Part shown: piece after piece, positions 33,451-41,394 of the stretch
How the letters are laid out: the number at the start of each line of letters is the position of its first letter
Numbering within the stretch: position 1 is the first letter of the stretch
Origin: DASZUK01 sp963844575
GTDB taxonomy: Bacteria > Actinomycetota > Acidimicrobiia > Acidimicrobiales > RAAP-2
NCBI GenBank assembly: GCA_963844575.1
Contig: CAWJOU010000005.1
Span: 3,100,001 to 3,164,000, forward strand
DNA length: 64,000 nucleotides
Reading direction: 5' to 3'
Notes under the pieces: generated by a model
What the model was told of the DNA's origin: nothing
Database searches by the model: none
What the model saw: only the letters and a program-made list of their open reading frames with translations
Position numbers and translations under genes: made by a program

Positions 33451-35583
33451 GTGAAGGAACCACACGACGGCGCCGGTCTCAGAGACGCGGGGGAAACGGC
33501 TCTACGAGCTCTGGCCGGTCGAGACGCCCGGCTCCGAGAGGACCAGTGGGAAGCAATCGTTGCCCTGGTGGCCGAGCGGCGCCGCGCCCTCGTCGTCCAA
33601 CGGACGGGGTGGGGCAAGTCCGCCGTGTACTTCGTCTCGACGGCGCTTCTCCGTGCGCAAGGGGCCGGTCCGACCGTCATCATCTCGCCGCTCCTGGCGC
33701 TGATGCGCAACCAGATCGCGGCGGCCGAACGGGCGGGGATCCGCGCCGTCACCGTGAATTCCTCGAACACGGTGGAGTGGGACGAGATCTATCGCCGGGT
33801 CACCGGCGGTGAGATCGACGTGCTGCTCGTTTCGCCTGAACGGCTCAACAACCCCGACTTCCGGGACCAGGTGCTCCCCCATCTGGCCACCACCTGCGGT
33901 CTGCTCGTGGTGGACGAGGCCCATTGCATCTCGGACTGGGGCCACGACTTCCGCCCTGACTACCGGCGGCTGCGTCTTCTCCTCCCCGAGCTTCCTCCCG
34001 GCACCCCGGTGCTGGCCACCACGGCGACGGCCAACACTCGGGTCGTCGACGACGTCGCCGAGGTGCTCGGACTGGGGCGCCAGCATGGCGACGTCCTCGT
34101 CCAGCGGGGCAGCCTCGAACGAGCATCGCTCCACCTCGCCGTGCTCCAGCTCTCCGACTACGCCGAACGCCTCGCCTGGCTGGCCGACCACCTGGGTGAC
34201 TGGGACGGGTCGGGCATCATCTACGTCCTCACGGTCGCCGCGGCCCGAGACGTCGCCGGGTATCTGAGATCTCGAGGGCATGACGTCGTGGCCTACTCGG
34301 GCCAAGACGACGAGGCCGACCGCTTGGAGGCCGAGCAGGCTCTCCTCGACAATCGCGTCAAGGCGCTCGTGGCGACGTCGGCCCTCGGGATGGGTTTCGA
34401 CAAGCCGGACCTCGAATTCGTCATCCACCTCGGCGCCCCTCAATCGCCGGTCACCTACTACCAACAGGTGGGCCGGGCCGGTCGAGCGACCGAGCGGGCC
34501 GACGTGGTCTTGATCCCGGGAGGTGACGACGAAGCCATCTGGCGGTACTTCGACAGCGTCGGATTCCCGGCCGAGGGTCGAGTCCGCGAGGTGCTCGCCA
34601 CCCTGGCGGATTCGGGAGGCGCGATGAGCACGGCGGCATTGGAATCCTCCGTCGATCTCAGCCGTTCACGACTCGACACGTTGTTGAAGGTCCTCGACGT
34701 CGACGGAGCCGTGAAACGGGTGAAGGGTGGGTGGACGGCGACCGGGCGCGACTGGGAATACGACACCGACCGCTACGCACGAGTGCACACGGCGCGCCGA
34801 ACCGAGCAGCAGGCGATGCGTGACTACATCAACGCCGGCTCATGCCGCATGGAGTTCCTTCGCCGACAGTTGGACGACCCGGGCGCCGGACCGTGCGGAC
34901 GATGCGACAACTGCACCGGGACGACGGTCAGGCCAGGCGTCGAATCGGCCTCGGTCATGGCGGCACGGGAGCGCCTGGCCCGCCCCGGCGTCGTCATCGA
35001 GGCAAAGAAGATGTGGCCGACGAACATGGCCGCGCTCGGAATCGACGCGAAGGGGCGGATCGGCGCACCGGAGGCGGCGGAACCGGGGCGGGCCATAGCC
35101 CGTTTGGCCGGCATCGGCTACGGCCCCCGGCTGCGTGAGCTTGTCGGGCCCGGCGCAAAGGATGCCGATGTACCCCCGGAGATCCTCGATGCGGCGGTCA
35201 ACGTGCTCTCGCAGTGGAAGGCGGAGTGGCCGGAACGGCCAGTGGCCGTTGTCGCGGTCGGGTCAAGTCGACTCTCTCGCCTCGTAGAGAGCACCGCCAG
35301 AGGGATCGCCGACGTCGGACACCTCCAGTTCCTCGGCGTCATCGAACACGTCGGGTCCTCCTCCAGCGGCAGCACCAACAGCGCCCAGCGGCTCAGGGCC
35401 GTCTGGAATGGCTACGCCATCCCCCGCGACGTCGAGGCCGGGCTCCGTGATGTGGCCGGCCGCGCGGTCCTGTTGGTCGACGACTACGTGGACAGCGGCT
35501 GGACCATGACCGCGGTGGCTCGCCGGCTTCGTCAGGTCGGCGTGGGACGCGTCTACCCATTCGCGTTGGCCGTAGTCCGCTAG
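33451..35583 (+). CDS. RecQ-family helicase fused to a phosphoribosyltransferase-like domain
   Basis: The 710-residue protein has a RecQ-type superfamily 2 helicase: Walker A TGWGKS (52-57), VVDEAHCISDWGHDF (DEAH box), TATANTRV, and YYQQVGRAGRA (motif VI). A zinc-binding region with CRMEF, CGRCDNC follows near 465-490. The C-terminal 130 residues resemble a type I phosphoribosyltransferase, with LLVDDYVDSGWTMTAVARR (about 670-688) standing in for the PRPP loop. Start GTG at 33451. RecQ-PRT fusions occur in actinobacteria; the role of the second domain is not established. Confidence 0.85.
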   Translation: MKEPHDGAGLRDAGETALRALAGRDARLREDQWEAIVALVAERRRALVVQRTGWGKSAVYFVSTALLRAQGAGPTVIISPLLALMRNQIAAAERAGIRAVTVNSSNTVEWDEIYRRVTGGEIDVLLVSPERLNNPDFRDQVLPHLATTCGLLVVDEAHCISDWGHDFRPDYRRLRLLLPELPPGTPVLATTATANTRVVDDVAEVLGLGRQHGDVLVQRGSLERASLHLAVLQLSDYAERLAWLADHLGDWDGSGIIYVLTVAAARDVAGYLRSRGHDVVAYSGQDDEADRLEAEQALLDNRVKALVATSALGMGFDKPDLEFVIHLGAPQSPVTYYQQVGRAGRATERADVVLIPGGDDEAIWRYFDSVGFPAEGRVREVLATLADSGGAMSTAALESSVDLSRSRLDTLLKVLDVDGAVKRVKGGWTATGRDWEYDTDRYARVHTARRTEQQAMRDYINAGSCRMEFLRRQLDDPGAGPCGRCDNCTGTTVRPGVESASVMAARERLARPGVVIEAKKMWPTNMAALGIDAKGRIGAPEAAEPGRAIARLAGIGYGPRLRELVGPGAKDADVPPEILDAAVNVLSQWKAEWPERPVAVVAVGSSRLSRLVESTARGIADVGHLQFLGVIEHVGSSSSGSTNSAQRLRAVWNGYAIPRDVEAGLRDVAGRAVLLVDDYVDSGWTMTAVARRLRQVGVGRVYPFALAVVR

Positions 35584-35687
35584 CCGATCCGATACACGAG
35601 CGCCGGCCTGGACCTGACGCAGCATGCCGAGAGCGCGAACTCGCTCAGCGGCATGGGTCGATCAGCGGTGTCGCCGCACCGGCGGAG

Positions 35688-37298
35688 TCAGGCGCCGGGC
35701 ACCGGGTAGGCGACGTCGTTCAACTCCGTCAGCGCAATGGAAGGCGCGGCCGAGGAAGCCGCGGCCTGGTAGCCGGCCATCGCGGCGACGTCCTGCGCCC
35801 ACATCTCTTCGTACTGTGCCTCGGTCGCGGCGATGGCGGGGGTGTTCTGCCCGAAGATGTTCGTCGCGACCAACGCCTGCAGCTGCGCCCGGTTGGCCGC
35901 CACCAGCGGCGGGGACACCGTTGCCGCCGACGCCGTCTCGAACGCCGCGGCGGCGGCTCGGGCCTGCTGGGCGGCGAGGTCAGCCTGCGCCGCGGTCGTC
36001 GACAACCACGCGGCGTACGGCGCGGCCGCAACCGTCGCGTAGGTCACGTCCGGACTGACACTCGGCGCCGTCGTGCCGCTGGCCCAGTCCGCCACATCGG
36101 GACCGCCCTGTCCGGTCGCCGCGGTCGCGGCCGGCCGGACCGCCCCGGTCGCCGCCTGCCCGTAGACGACCAGGTTGTCGTCGTCCTGCATGGCGAGGAA
36201 GGCGTCGTGGTCACCGCTGGTCCCGCTGGCCCACAGTGCACCGGTCAACCCGGCGCCGTAGGCGACCAGGTTGCCATCGGCCTGCATGACCAACTCGAAC
36301 GCCCCGTCGGGGCTGAGGATGAACTGACCGGCCTGGAGCGTCACCCCCTCACCGAGCACCGAGCCCCGGAAGATGTTGGTGCCGGTCTGCCAGACCACCG
36401 GTGCCTCGCCCGCCGAATCCGACAGGCCGTAGAGGACGAGGTTGCCGTCGTCTTGCAGCTGCAGGCTCGCCCCGCCGCGCCTGGCGATGTCCGCCGACCA
36501 CTCGTCGGGGCCTCTATCCGGCGGATAGAGGACGAGGTTGCCGTCGCCCTGGAGCGTGAAGAACGAGCCAGCGAGGACCGACGCCGACTCCGTGCAGAGG
36601 GCGCAGGAAAAGAAGGTGGGGATGCCCGGGACGGAGACCAAGCTGTCACTCCCCTCCATCAACCACCAGAGACCGTCGGTGCCCTGCTGGTAGAGGGCCG
36701 GCGCGCCCTCGGGGGTCTGGTAGAGGCGGTACTGGCCGTTGGCCGATTGCAGGAACTGCCCGGACAAGAGATCCTGCCCGGGCTCCAGAGACGGGCCCTC
36801 GTCGGGTCCGACGAAATCGAGCGCCGTCCCACTCGACCACAGCGGGGACCCGCTCGGGCTGTAGACGACGGTGTTGCCGTCGTCTTGGACTGTCACGACC
36901 GCTCCGGGATGGCTGGTCGTACCGGAGGACCACAGCGCCGAACCGGTCGAGGAGTAGACGACGAGGTTGCCGTCGCTCTGCATGACGGACTGCGCCCCTG
37001 GGCTCCCCTCGGTCCCCGACGCCCAGAGCACGCGGCTCTCTCCGTCAACGGTGGCGTAGCCAACGAGGTTGCCGTCGAACTGCATCGTCAGCGTGATCTG
37101 TCCGCCCGGCGACGTGAGCGTCTGCCCAGGGGCGAGCACCTGACCCGGACCGAGCTGGGATCCGCCCGGCGAGCCAGCCCCCGCGCTCGCCGATTGGTCA
37201 CCGCCGGCGCTCGCCGCGCTCAGGACACCTCCGGAGCCGGCGACGCCCGTCACGACGAGCAGCACCGCCGCCAACGGTCCTGCGATGCGCTTCCTCAT
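35688..37298 (-). CDS. secreted bulb-lectin repeat protein with C-terminal half of a PPE domain
   Basis: The 536-residue protein has a signal peptide (residues 1-32, LAAVLLVVTGVAGSG). Residues 45-420 contain seven variants of the mannose-binding lectin motif QxDxNxVxY: QFDGNLVGY, QSDGNLVVY, QDDGNTVVY, QGDGNLVLY, QDDGNLVLY, QADGNLVAY and QDDDNLVVY. The last 110 residues are strikingly PPE-like: PYAAWLSTTAAQADLAAQQA, VAANRAQLQALVATNIFGQN and AATEAQYEEMWAQDVAAM. The N-terminal half of the PPE fold with the Pro-Pro-Glu motif is absent. No ESX secretion genes or PE partner are in the window. ATG 37298 is chosen because it opens the signal peptide. Confidence 0.85.
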   Translation of the reverse strand: MRKRIAGPLAAVLLVVTGVAGSGGVLSAASAGGDQSASAGAGSPGGSQLGPGQVLAPGQTLTSPGGQITLTMQFDGNLVGYATVDGESRVLWASGTEGSPGAQSVMQSDGNLVVYSSTGSALWSSGTTSHPGAVVTVQDDGNTVVYSPSGSPLWSSGTALDFVGPDEGPSLEPGQDLLSGQFLQSANGQYRLYQTPEGAPALYQQGTDGLWWLMEGSDSLVSVPGIPTFFSCALCTESASVLAGSFFTLQGDGNLVLYPPDRGPDEWSADIARRGGASLQLQDDGNLVLYGLSDSAGEAPVVWQTGTNIFRGSVLGEGVTLQAGQFILSPDGAFELVMQADGNLVAYGAGLTGALWASGTSGDHDAFLAMQDDDNLVVYGQAATGAVRPAATAATGQGGPDVADWASGTTAPSVSPDVTYATVAAAPYAAWLSTTAAQADLAAQQARAAAAAFETASAATVSPPLVAANRAQLQALVATNIFGQNTPAIAATEAQYEEMWAQDVAAMAGYQAAASSAAPSIALTELNDVAYPVPGA

Positions 37299-37393
37299 CG
37301 TTCTCGTCGCCCTCCCGGCCGTTCTTCCCGACCACCGCTCGGGGAGCGTAACTTCCTGGCGGAAAGGGCCAGCGAACCCCTGCCTCGTGCCGC

Positions 37394-38545
37394 TCACGTT
37401 GTGTCGGTGGCCCTCCCCTGCAGCCTGGCGACGTGCTCGGTGCGGTTGCGCACCAGGTCGTTGAGCGCCTCGCCGGGCCCGATGTGGTCCCAGAGGGCCG
37501 GGGGGTAGAGGGTGACGTACATGGTGCGCCGATGGCCGGCGCCGGTCGGTTCGGGCGACGCGTGCATCACGTCCTGGACGTGCACGGTCACGTCGCCGGG
37601 GGCGGTATCGACGCTCACGACGGGCACGTCGGTCAGGCGGTCCCGCCATCGATAGTGCAGCACCTTGCCGTGGCTCCCCGGGACGACCTGCAGATTGCCC
37701 GTTGCCGCGCTGGAGCCGGTGAGCTGGATGCCGACGCTGGCTCCTGGGCAGAAGATGGCGTGCCCGCCGATGCCGCAGTCTTGGTGCCATGGGATGTTCG
37801 AAAGGCCGGTCGTGCTACCCGGCACCTTGATCAGTACCGCGGTTCCTTCCATCCGGTCGGGGGCGGTCTTCAGGTGGGGATCGAGGAGCGTTCCCAACCG
37901 CTGGACCCGGGGGTCGCTTTCGAGCGCGGCCAGGAACGGGGAGCGGAGGCTGGCGTAGACGAGCCGGCACAGCGCTCTCGAGCCGTCGTCGGCCGTGACC
38001 CACCACGACTGGTCGTCACCCGGCCGGGCGAATGCGGCCAACCGATCGACTTCCCGGTTGGCCTCTTCCATCTCCTCGACACTGAAGACGCCTTTGATGT
38101 GGAGATAGCCCATGACCCGCAGCTGGGCGGCCAGCGTCGCGTCGTCGACGTCGGCGTCGAAGGTGGCGGCCGGGTCTCGACCGTCGAAGTCGACCCGGGC
38201 GGGATCGTACGGCGGCAAGCCGGCGTGAAGGTATCGCAGGACCGGGTCCCAATCGGCTAGCTGCTCGAACCGCCCTCGCTCGAAGGTCAGTTCGTCGCTC
38301 AGGTGAAGGCCGATGAACGTGCGCACCTGGGCCACCAGGTCATCCCAGGCCCGCTGGCTGAGCCGCACCGCGGTGGCGCCGTGGTCGCGACCCTCCTCGA
38401 CCAGCACGGACGTCCCGGCGGCGGAGTACGTGACCACCGCGTCCTCCACGTAGAACGTGAGGCCACCGGTGGACGACAGGCCGGCCGCCGCCTTTTGGAG
38501 CAGACCCGGATCGACGCCGGCCGGGACCGGAGGAGCAAGCGTCAC
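37394..38545 (-). CDS. phytanoyl-CoA dioxygenase (PhyH) family oxygenase
   Basis: The 383-residue protein is a predicted Fe(II)/2-oxoglutarate dioxygenase. The facial triad is suggested by PWHQDCGIGG (HxD), with the distal His in QDVMHASPEPTG and the 2-oxoglutarate Arg in GHRRTMYVTLY. The N-terminal 130 residues are outside the core. GTG 38545 is preferred because a CATACT box lies exactly 6 nt upstream; GTG 38548 and TTG 38560 are alternatives. The substrate is unknown. Confidence 0.8.
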   Translation of the reverse strand: MTLAPPVPAGVDPGLLQKAAAGLSSTGGLTFYVEDAVVTYSAAGTSVLVEEGRDHGATAVRLSQRAWDDLVAQVRTFIGLHLSDELTFERGRFEQLADWDPVLRYLHAGLPPYDPARVDFDGRDPAATFDADVDDATLAAQLRVMGYLHIKGVFSVEEMEEANREVDRLAAFARPGDDQSWWVTADDGSRALCRLVYASLRSPFLAALESDPRVQRLGTLLDPHLKTAPDRMEGTAVLIKVPGSTTGLSNIPWHQDCGIGGHAIFCPGASVGIQLTGSSAATGNLQVVPGSHGKVLHYRWRDRLTDVPVVSVDTAPGDVTVHVQDVMHASPEPTGAGHRRTMYVTLYPPALWDHIGPGEALNDLVRNRTEHVARLQGRATDTT

Positions 38546-38551
38546 CACCCC

Positions 38552-38557
38552 AGTATG
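38552..38557 (-). promoter_or_regulatory. putative -10 box (CATACT) of the PhyH gene, leaderless
   Basis: On the reverse strand CATACT is followed by 6 nt and GTG at 38545. There is no Shine-Dalgarno sequence upstream. The arrangement matches the other leaderless starts in this window. Confidence 0.35.
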
Positions 38558-38669
38558 CAAGGAGGGTCCGGCGTGTGCTCGACGCCTCAGTCTCCACGGT
38601 GGCAGGGGCTATTGCATTCGCTCGATTCCCGCGTCACGACCTGACCCGGGCGGCGCCCGTCAGCCGCAG

Positions 38670-38984
38670 TCAGTCCTGACGAAGGGGGTCGATGCGGCGC
38701 CGGTCCAACCGGGACGGTGGCGTCCGGGGAGTCCGGCGTCCGGAGAACAAGGCTCGCCTCCGGGCTCCCCGGCGCGGGCGAGGATCGGCGGGCGAGCCGC
38801 CGACGTCGAGGGTCCGGATCTGCATGGCCACAACGTCCGCGTCCGCCGGGCGGTGCCGACGGCAATACCACTCGGCCACCGGCTCGCTGGGCGACCCATC
38901 GCGAGCACGCGGCTGGTAGACGACCTCCACCGATGCGGGCCGCCGGCAGCGGGCGCAGAGTCCGCGTCGCACGTGCATCTTCAT
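38670..38984 (-). CDS. small zinc-ribbon-like protein (104 aa)
   Basis: ATG at 38984 follows a clear GAGGAGG site. Residues 10-13 (CARC) and the later C-x-x-H near 41-44 (YCRRH) could bind zinc. The C-terminal half is arginine-rich. It diverges from a PPOX gene across an AT-rich region with TAGTTAAC repeats. No named family; a role with nucleic acid is only a guess. Confidence 0.6.
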   Translation of the reverse strand: MKMHVRRGLCARCRRPASVEVVYQPRARDGSPSEPVAEWYCRRHRPADADVVAMQIRTLDVGGSPADPRPRRGARRRALFSGRRTPRTPPSRLDRRRIDPLRQD

Positions 38985-39041
38985 GACCGGACCTCCTCAC
39001 GCCTCGATCGTTGGTGACATTAAGGTTACACCAAGATGTCT

Positions 39042-39060
39042 TAGTTAACCAATAGTTAAC
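39042..39060. promoter_or_regulatory. direct repeats TAGTTAAC in divergent promoter region
   Basis: TAGTTAAC occurs at 39042-39049 and 39053-39060, an 11-bp period that would place both on the same DNA face. The core GTTAAC is itself palindromic. The surrounding 39010-39070 is distinctly AT-rich for this window and lies between the zinc-ribbon gene and the PPOX gene. Confidence 0.45.
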
Positions 39061-39134
39061 TGTTCGTTCACTCAACCACGGCGAGACGACGGTTCCGTCG
39101 ATGAGTCCCACCGTCGTCGATCGTCGGTACTGAC

Positions 39135-39671
39135 ATGACGACGCAACCCCGAACGAAGAACCTCGCCGACCAGTACGACCTCGCCCCACTCGATTGGGCG
39201 GATGTCCGGCGGACGCTCGAGGCCAACCTGGCCCAGGGGCCGGGCACCGGTGGCCCCGACCATCACACCTTCTGGTTGTCGACGGTCGACGGCGACGGCC
39301 GGCCCCACGTGACCGCCGTCGGCGCCTTCTGGGTCGACGACCGCTACTACTTCTGCGGCAGTCCGCGGTCGCGCAAGATCCGGAACATCGAGCGCGACCC
39401 ACGCTGTGCTTTCGGCGTCGCCACCCACGGCTACGACGTCGCCCTCGAGGGGCGGGCGGTCCGCGTCACCGACGACGCTCGGCTGCAGCACCTCGCCGGA
39501 GTGTTCGCCGAAGGCGGCTGGGCACCGACCGTGGCCGATGGTGGCTTCATCCACGAGTACAGCGCGCCGAGCGCCGGTCCGCCGCCGTGGTACGTCTACG
39601 AGTTCACGTCCGAAGACGTCTTCGCTCTTGCCACCAAGGAACCGGGCGGCGCGACGCGGTGGACCTTCTGA
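39135..39671 (+). CDS. PPOX-class split-barrel protein (pyridoxamine 5'-phosphate oxidase-like)
   Basis: The 178-residue protein has the split-barrel segments HTFWLSTVDGDGRPHVTAVG (20 residues), VDDRYYFCGS and SRKIRNIERDPRCAFGVATH. These are typical of F420/flavin-dependent pyridox_oxidase-like enzymes. Substrate unknown. It diverges from the small zinc-ribbon gene and converges on arsR, 16 bp from its end. Confidence 0.82.
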   Translation: MTTQPRTKNLADQYDLAPLDWADVRRTLEANLAQGPGTGGPDHHTFWLSTVDGDGRPHVTAVGAFWVDDRYYFCGSPRSRKIRNIERDPRCAFGVATHGYDVALEGRAVRVTDDARLQHLAGVFAEGGWAPTVADGGFIHEYSAPSAGPPPWYVYEFTSEDVFALATKEPGGATRWTF

Positions 39672-39687
39672 CGACTCGGACGCCGGC

Positions 39688-40035
39688 TTACCCGCCCAAC
39701 GCGCTCCGCACCGCGCCCAACCGCTCCGGGTTCACTCGCCACCACGTCCACCGGCCGCGCTTCTCCCCCACCAAGAGCCCCGCTTCCACCAGAACCCGGG
39801 TGTGATGGGAGACGGTGGGTTGGCTCTTGCCGAGCGGCGCTTCCAGGTCGCAGGAGCAGACCTCCGACTGGGCGGCGACCAGCGACAGGAGGCGGAGCCG
39901 GACCGGATCGGCGAGGGCACCGAGCACCCGGGCCAGCTCGACGGCCTCGGCTTCGGCCAGCGGGGCATCGACCACCGACCCGCAACACAGACCGTCGTCC
40001 CCAACCGGGGCCCCCCGCAGCGTCGTCTGTGCCAT
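39688..40035 (-). CDS. arsR: ArsR-family metalloregulatory repressor
   Basis: The 115-residue winged-helix protein has LGALADPVRLRLLSLVA (start of the HTH) and SEVCSCDLEAPLGKSQPTVSHH. The CSCDL variant of the ArsR metal-binding ELCVCDL motif retains two cysteines, and a CC pair lies near residue 19 (GLCCGSV). These thiols probably bind As(III). It diverges from the arsI/cadI-like gene and likely represses it through palindromes at 40052-40101. ATG at 40035 has GGAGA upstream. Confidence 0.85.
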   Translation of the reverse strand: MAQTTLRGAPVGDDGLCCGSVVDAPLAEAEAVELARVLGALADPVRLRLLSLVAAQSEVCSCDLEAPLGKSQPTVSHHTRVLVEAGLLVGEKRGRWTWWRVNPERLGAVRSALGG

Positions 40036-40051
40036 GGCTCTCCATCCAGAC

Positions 40052-40101
40052 ATTGACATCTGTCGATACGTCATCCAGACTCTAAATTGACGAATATCAA
40101 T
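40052..40101. promoter_or_regulatory. two ArsR-type operator palindromes
   Basis: ATTGACA-tc-TGTCGAT at 40052-40067 has one mismatch. ATTGA-cgaata-TCAAT at 40086-40101 is perfect. Both lie between arsR and the operon and resemble the short AT-rich inverted repeats bound by ArsR/SmtB regulators. Confidence 0.6.
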
Positions 40102-40118
40102 CTATCAGGAGTCGCCCC

Positions 40119-40622
40119 GTGGCCCGTGTCCAACTCGCCCTGAACGTTCGCCAGCTCGATGCGGCGATCGACTTCTACTCCAAGCTGTTCGGCACGGCTC
40201 CGGCCAAGGTCCGGCCGGGTTATGCCAACTTCGCCGTCGCCGACCCTCCGCTGAAGCTGGTGCTCATCGAGAACGCCGAGGCGCCGGCCGGGAGCCTCAA
40301 CCACCTGGGGGTGGAGGTCGGGTCCGCCGCCGACGTGGCCGCCGCCCACACCCGCCTGGCCGGTCAGGGGTTGCCCACGGTCACCGAGGACGAAGTGAAC
40401 TGCTGTTACGCCGTCCAGGACAAGGTATGGGTCGGTGGGCCAGGTGGTGAGTCCTGGGAGATCTACACGGTGTTGGCGGACACAGCGTTGGCCAATGCAG
40501 CGTTGGCGGACACAGCGTTGGCCAATGCAGCGTTGGCGGACGCAGCGTTGGCCAACACAGTGTTGGTGGACACGCCCGACCTCGCCGTGACGGCCTCGGC
40601 GTGTCCATCGTCGTGCTGCTGA
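40119..40622 (+). CDS. ArsI/CadI-family VOC metal-resistance enzyme with repeat tail
   Basis: The 167-residue protein has a VOC core (residues 1-118) starting ARVQLALNVRQLDAAIDFY. His62 (LNHLGVEV) and Glu114 (SWEIYT) are candidate metal ligands, with the thiol pair Cys95-Cys96 (NCCYA). ArsI cleaves methyl-As bonds; CadI is a related cadmium- and arsenic-induced protein, and Gln5 here rather than the His of classical ArsI leaves the activity open. Residues 118-150 repeat ALADT/ALANA units encoded by a 30-bp tandem repeat, and the end ASACPSSCC has three cysteines. First gene of the ars operon, AGGAG before the GTG. Confidence 0.82.
   Translation: MARVQLALNVRQLDAAIDFYSKLFGTAPAKVRPGYANFAVADPPLKLVLIENAEAPAGSLNHLGVEVGSAADVAAAHTRLAGQGLPTVTEDEVNCCYAVQDKVWVGGPGGESWEIYTVLADTALANAALADTALANAALADAALANTVLVDTPDLAVTASACPSSCC
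40471..40574 (+). repeat. 30-bp tandem repeat inside the arsI/cadI-like gene
   Basis: Three 30-bp copies (starting 40471, 40501 and 40531) and a partial fourth are present, near-identical, each made of two related 15-bp halves (GTTGGCGGACACAGC, GTTGGCCAATGCAGC). Being a multiple of three, copies add five-residue units without a frameshift, so length may vary between strains. Confidence 0.9.
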
Positions 40623-40644
40623 CGCTGCGGACGGCAGCGAGCGG

Positions 40645-41394
40645 GTGGCGGTGACCGAAGCCCCCCTGTGGCGCCGGCTGGTGGCCGAGCTGCTGGGGAG
40701 TGCCTTCCTCACCGCGGCCGTTATCGGTTCGGGGATCGCCGCCCAGCAGCTCTCGCCGGGCAGTACCGGTCTCCAGCTGTTCGAGAACGCCGCAGCCACG
40801 GCGGCCGGACTGTTCGCCATCATCCTCATGTTCGGCGGGGTGTCCGGCGCCCATTTCAACCCGGTGGTCTCGTTGGTCGATGCCGTCTTCGGCGGCCTCT
40901 CGTGGCGTGACACCGCCGCCTACCTGCCAGCCCAGCTCGGCGGCTGCATCGTTGGGGCGGTAGTGGCCAACCTCATGTTCTCCGCCCCAGCCGTCAGCAT
41001 CTCGACCAAGGATCGGGCAAGTGGCGCCCACTTCCTGTCAGAAGCGATCGCCACCCTCGGCCTGCTGCTGGTGATCTTCGCCCTGGCCCGGACCGGTCGT
41101 AGCCGGGCCGCGCCGGCCGCGGTCGGCGCCTACATCGGAGCGGCCTACTTCTTCACCAGCTCCACCAGCTTCGCCAACCCCGCGATCACCGTCGGCCGCA
41201 TGTTCTCGGACAGCTTCGCCGGCATCGCCCCGTCATCGGTGCCCCCGTTCATCGCGGCCCAGGTGGTCGGCGCGCTGGCCGCGGTGGCCGTCATCAAGAT
41301 CCTGTACCCGCACCTGGGCCGAGCCGCGGCCGCCCTTGTCGTCGTGCCCCGTCGGACCGTGGTGCCCGAAGGGGCGGGAGGGAACGCCGAATGA
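40645..41394 (+). CDS. aquaglyceroporin-like channel (AqpS type)
   Basis: The 249-residue MIP-fold membrane protein has about six helices. The two channel loops are AHFNPVVS and FANPAITVGR, so the first NPA box is changed to NPV. In Sinorhizobium an AqpS channel beside arsC lets arsenite leave the cell instead of an ArsB or Acr3 pump. This operon has no ArsB or Acr3, so the same role is plausible. It is 22 bp after the arsI/cadI-like gene and overlaps arsC by 4 bp. Confidence 0.82.
   Translation: MAVTEAPLWRRLVAELLGSAFLTAAVIGSGIAAQQLSPGSTGLQLFENAAATAAGLFAIILMFGGVSGAHFNPVVSLVDAVFGGLSWRDTAAYLPAQLGGCIVGAVVANLMFSAPAVSISTKDRASGAHFLSEAIATLGLLLVIFALARTGRSRAAPAAVGAYIGAAYFFTSSTSFANPAITVGRMFSDSFAGIAPSSVPPFIAAQVVGALAAVAVIKILYPHLGRAAAALVVVPRRTVVPEGAGGNAE

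Noticed and set aside
40471..40574. possible CRISPR array
   Set aside because: The 30-bp units are contiguous with no spacers and lie inside a coding frame.
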